This document shows positions 6,324 through 7,575 of a stretch of 7,575 nt of DNA, piece after piece. The stretch is taken from contig DCUF01000048.1 of assembly GCA_002328485.1 (NCBI GenBank), forward strand, positions 1 to 7,575, in the 5' to 3' direction. The DNA comes from Deltaproteobacteria bacterium UBA2221 (GTDB lineage Bacteria > Desulfobacterota > Syntrophorhabdia > Syntrophorhabdales > WCHB1-27). A program made the position numbers and the translations under genes. The stretch's first letter is position 1. Each line of letters starts with the position of its first letter. The notes beneath the pieces are model-generated. The model saw only the letters and a list, made by a program, of their open reading frames with translations. It ran no database searches and was not told the DNA's origin.

Positions 6324-7575
6324 AACCGATCAGTGTCGTGGTCGCTTATCATCCCGCAGAGACTTTTCAGGGCATGCTCGCCTCATTGGCCGAAAACCCG
6401 CTTGTGGGAGACATCCAGGTCATCAGTGGAAGGCGGATCGATCTCCATGCGCCGAAATGCAGATCCGTCGTCACTCAGAGCAGCCTCTCGTCAGGAGACA
6501 CCCTCAACCCTATCCTTGCCGGGGTGTATGCCAGATACCTTCTCCTCCTTCCTCAACCCCGAGCGATCTCCTTTTCGGTGGCCGGACTCGAAAAGCTGCT
6601 GGACACAGCCGAAGCCACGAAAGCAGGCATCGTCTATTCCGATTTTTTCGAGGAAGATGAGCGAGGCGCAAGGGTTCTACACCCCCTCAACAGCTACCAG
6701 ATGGGCAGCGTTCGGGACGATTTTGACTTTGGCCCGGCGATCCTCTTCTCCATTGATACCGTCCGGGACAGTCTGTCGAAATACGGGGATATTCCCCCGG
6801 TTCAGTCTGGGGGTCTGTATGATCTCCGCCTGAAAATCGCCACAGACTGGCCGATACGTCATGTGCCCGAGCCTCTTTACACAGTACTTTGCAGGATAGG
6901 CCGGCCCACGAACCCCCACGATCTCTTTTCCTATGTCGATCCCCGCAACGCCCTGGTGCAAAAGGAGATGGAGGCCGTCTTCACGGAAAACCTCAAAAGA
7001 ATAGGCGCCTTCGTGCCCGCCGATCGCCTCAAAAAGGTTGAGTCAGCCCCCCGGTCATACCCCGCGGAAGGCTCTGTCATCATCCCCGTTAGAAACCGGG
7101 CCGGTACGGTTGTTGAGGCCGTCAGAAGCGCCTTTTCCCAGAAGACCGACTTCCCTTTCAACGTCATCGTCATCGATAACCACTCTACCGACGGAACGAC
7201 CAAGATGCTGACCGATCTCGCCGGAGTCTACGGCCACCGGTTGGAACACATCGTTCCCAACCGGACCGATCTCGCCATCGGAGGCTGCTGGAATGAAGGG
7301 CTGCATTCCCCTGTGTGCGGGCGCTTTGCCATTCAGCTTGATTCCGATGACCTCTACAATGGCTCCGGCACCCTCCAGTCCATTGTCGATATGCTCCGTG
7401 AGGGCTGCTATGCCATGGTGGTCGGCTCCTACACCCTGGTCAACGAGAAACTGGAAGAAATTCCGCCAGGTCTTGTCAATCATGCGGAATGGACAGACGA
7501 AAATGGGCACAACAACGCCCTCCGTATAAATGGGCTGGGTGCACCACGGGCCTTCGATACGACCCTCATGCGCGG
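6320..7575 (+). CDS. Glycosyltransferase with degenerate N-terminal half and GT2 domain (3' end outside window)
   Basis: This frame begins at the ATG at 6320, overlapping the kinase stop (ATGA), and stays open to the right edge, giving at least 418 residues. Residues about 1-190 look like a worn GT-A fold: KPISVVVAYHP at the start, IVYSDFFEEDERG (104-116) and GGLYDLRLKI (164-173) with HVPEPLYTV. No clean DxD is seen there. The linker SYVDPRNALVQKEME (204-218) leads to a canonical GT2 domain: VIIPVRNRAG (253-262), VIVIDNHSTDGT (282-293, nucleotide-binding D286), QLDSDDLYN (339-347, the DxD-type metal site) and NGLGAPRAF (404-412). There is no transmembrane segment in the visible part. It probably transfers a sugar in the cytoplasm, and the nucleotide sugar made by the two preceding genes is an obvious donor candidate. 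Donor and acceptor cannot be read from sequence. Confidence 0.88.
   Translation, partial: MKPISVVVAYHPAETFQGMLASLAENPLVGDIQVISGRRIDLHAPKCRSVVTQSSLSSGDTLNPILAGVYARYLLLLPQPRAISFSVAGLEKLLDTAEATKAGIVYSDFFEEDERGARVLHPLNSYQMGSVRDDFDFGPAILFSIDTVRDSLSKYGDIPPVQSGGLYDLRLKIATDWPIRHVPEPLYTVLCRIGRPTNPHDLFSYVDPRNALVQKEMEAVFTENLKRIGAFVPADRLKKVESAPRSYPAEGSVIIPVRNRAGTVVEAVRSAFSQKTDFPFNVIVIDNHSTDGTTKMLTDLAGVYGHRLEHIVPNRTDLAIGGCWNEGLHSPVCGRFAIQLDSDDLYNGSGTLQSIVDMLREGCYAMVVGSYTLVNEKLEEIPPGLVNHAEWTDENGHNNALRINGLGAPRAFDTTLMR

Noticed and set aside
6333..6833. Plus-strand reading frame of 166 codons inside the glycosyltransferase region
   Set aside because: It is out of frame with the glycosyltransferase frame that begins at 6320 with an ATGA overlap and continues unbroken to the edge; it has no recognisable motif.
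7055..7510. Long minus-strand reading frame of 151 codons
   Set aside because: It lies entirely antisense to the GT2 domain, whose motifs are clear; its composition reads as a shadow.

Overview
The window is moderately GC-rich, densely packed bacterial DNA with no tRNA, rRNA, CRISPR array or mobile element. The gene content is a tungsten-type aldehyde ferredoxin oxidoreductase with its own MoaD/ThiS-like carrier, a CheY/CheC/diguanylate cyclase set, and a SpoIID-domain gene linked to sugar kinase and nucleotidyltransferase genes. It suggests an anaerobic Desulfobacterota-like (former deltaproteobacterial) organism. That placement is inferred from gene families, not from any marker gene.

Region 1 (1-799, plus strand): the 3' end of an aldehyde:ferredoxin oxidoreductase family gene, overlapping by one base with a 65-residue ubiquitin-fold sulfur carrier ending in Gly-Gly. 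The small protein probably serves assembly of the pterin cofactor of the oxidoreductase. A gene-free gap (800-931) with one perfect hairpin separates this from the convergent operon that follows.

Region 2 (932-2887, minus strand, read right to left): a signalling operon encoding a single-domain CheY-like receiver (GTG start, strong Shine-Dalgarno), a CheC-family CheY-P phosphatase, and a PAS-GGDEF diguanylate cyclase with an intact GGEEF and a c-di-GMP inhibitory RxxD site. The likely logic is phospho-signal in, phosphatase adaptation, and c-di-GMP out. No histidine kinase is present in the window.

Region 3 (2888-3192): a divergent intergenic region of about 300 bases. It holds a 10-bp-arm near-palindrome and, closer to the plus-strand operon, a set of mutually exclusive stems around a five-T run that looks like a leader attenuator.

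Region 4 (3193-7575, plus strand): a tightly coupled four-gene operon running off the right edge. It encodes a SpoIID/LytB-domain protein with no visible signal peptide and many cysteines, a MurU-like sugar-1-phosphate nucleotidyltransferase, an AmgK-like anomeric sugar kinase, and a long glycosyltransferase with an apparently degenerate N-terminal GT-A-like half followed by a canonical GT2 domain. The kinase and nucleotidyltransferase together would turn a free amino sugar (MurNAc or GlcNAc by analogy with Pseudomonas AmgK/MurU) into a nucleotide sugar. The glycosyltransferase is the natural consumer, and the SpoIID-domain protein would act on a glycan. This operon is the best candidate in the window for an undescribed pathway.
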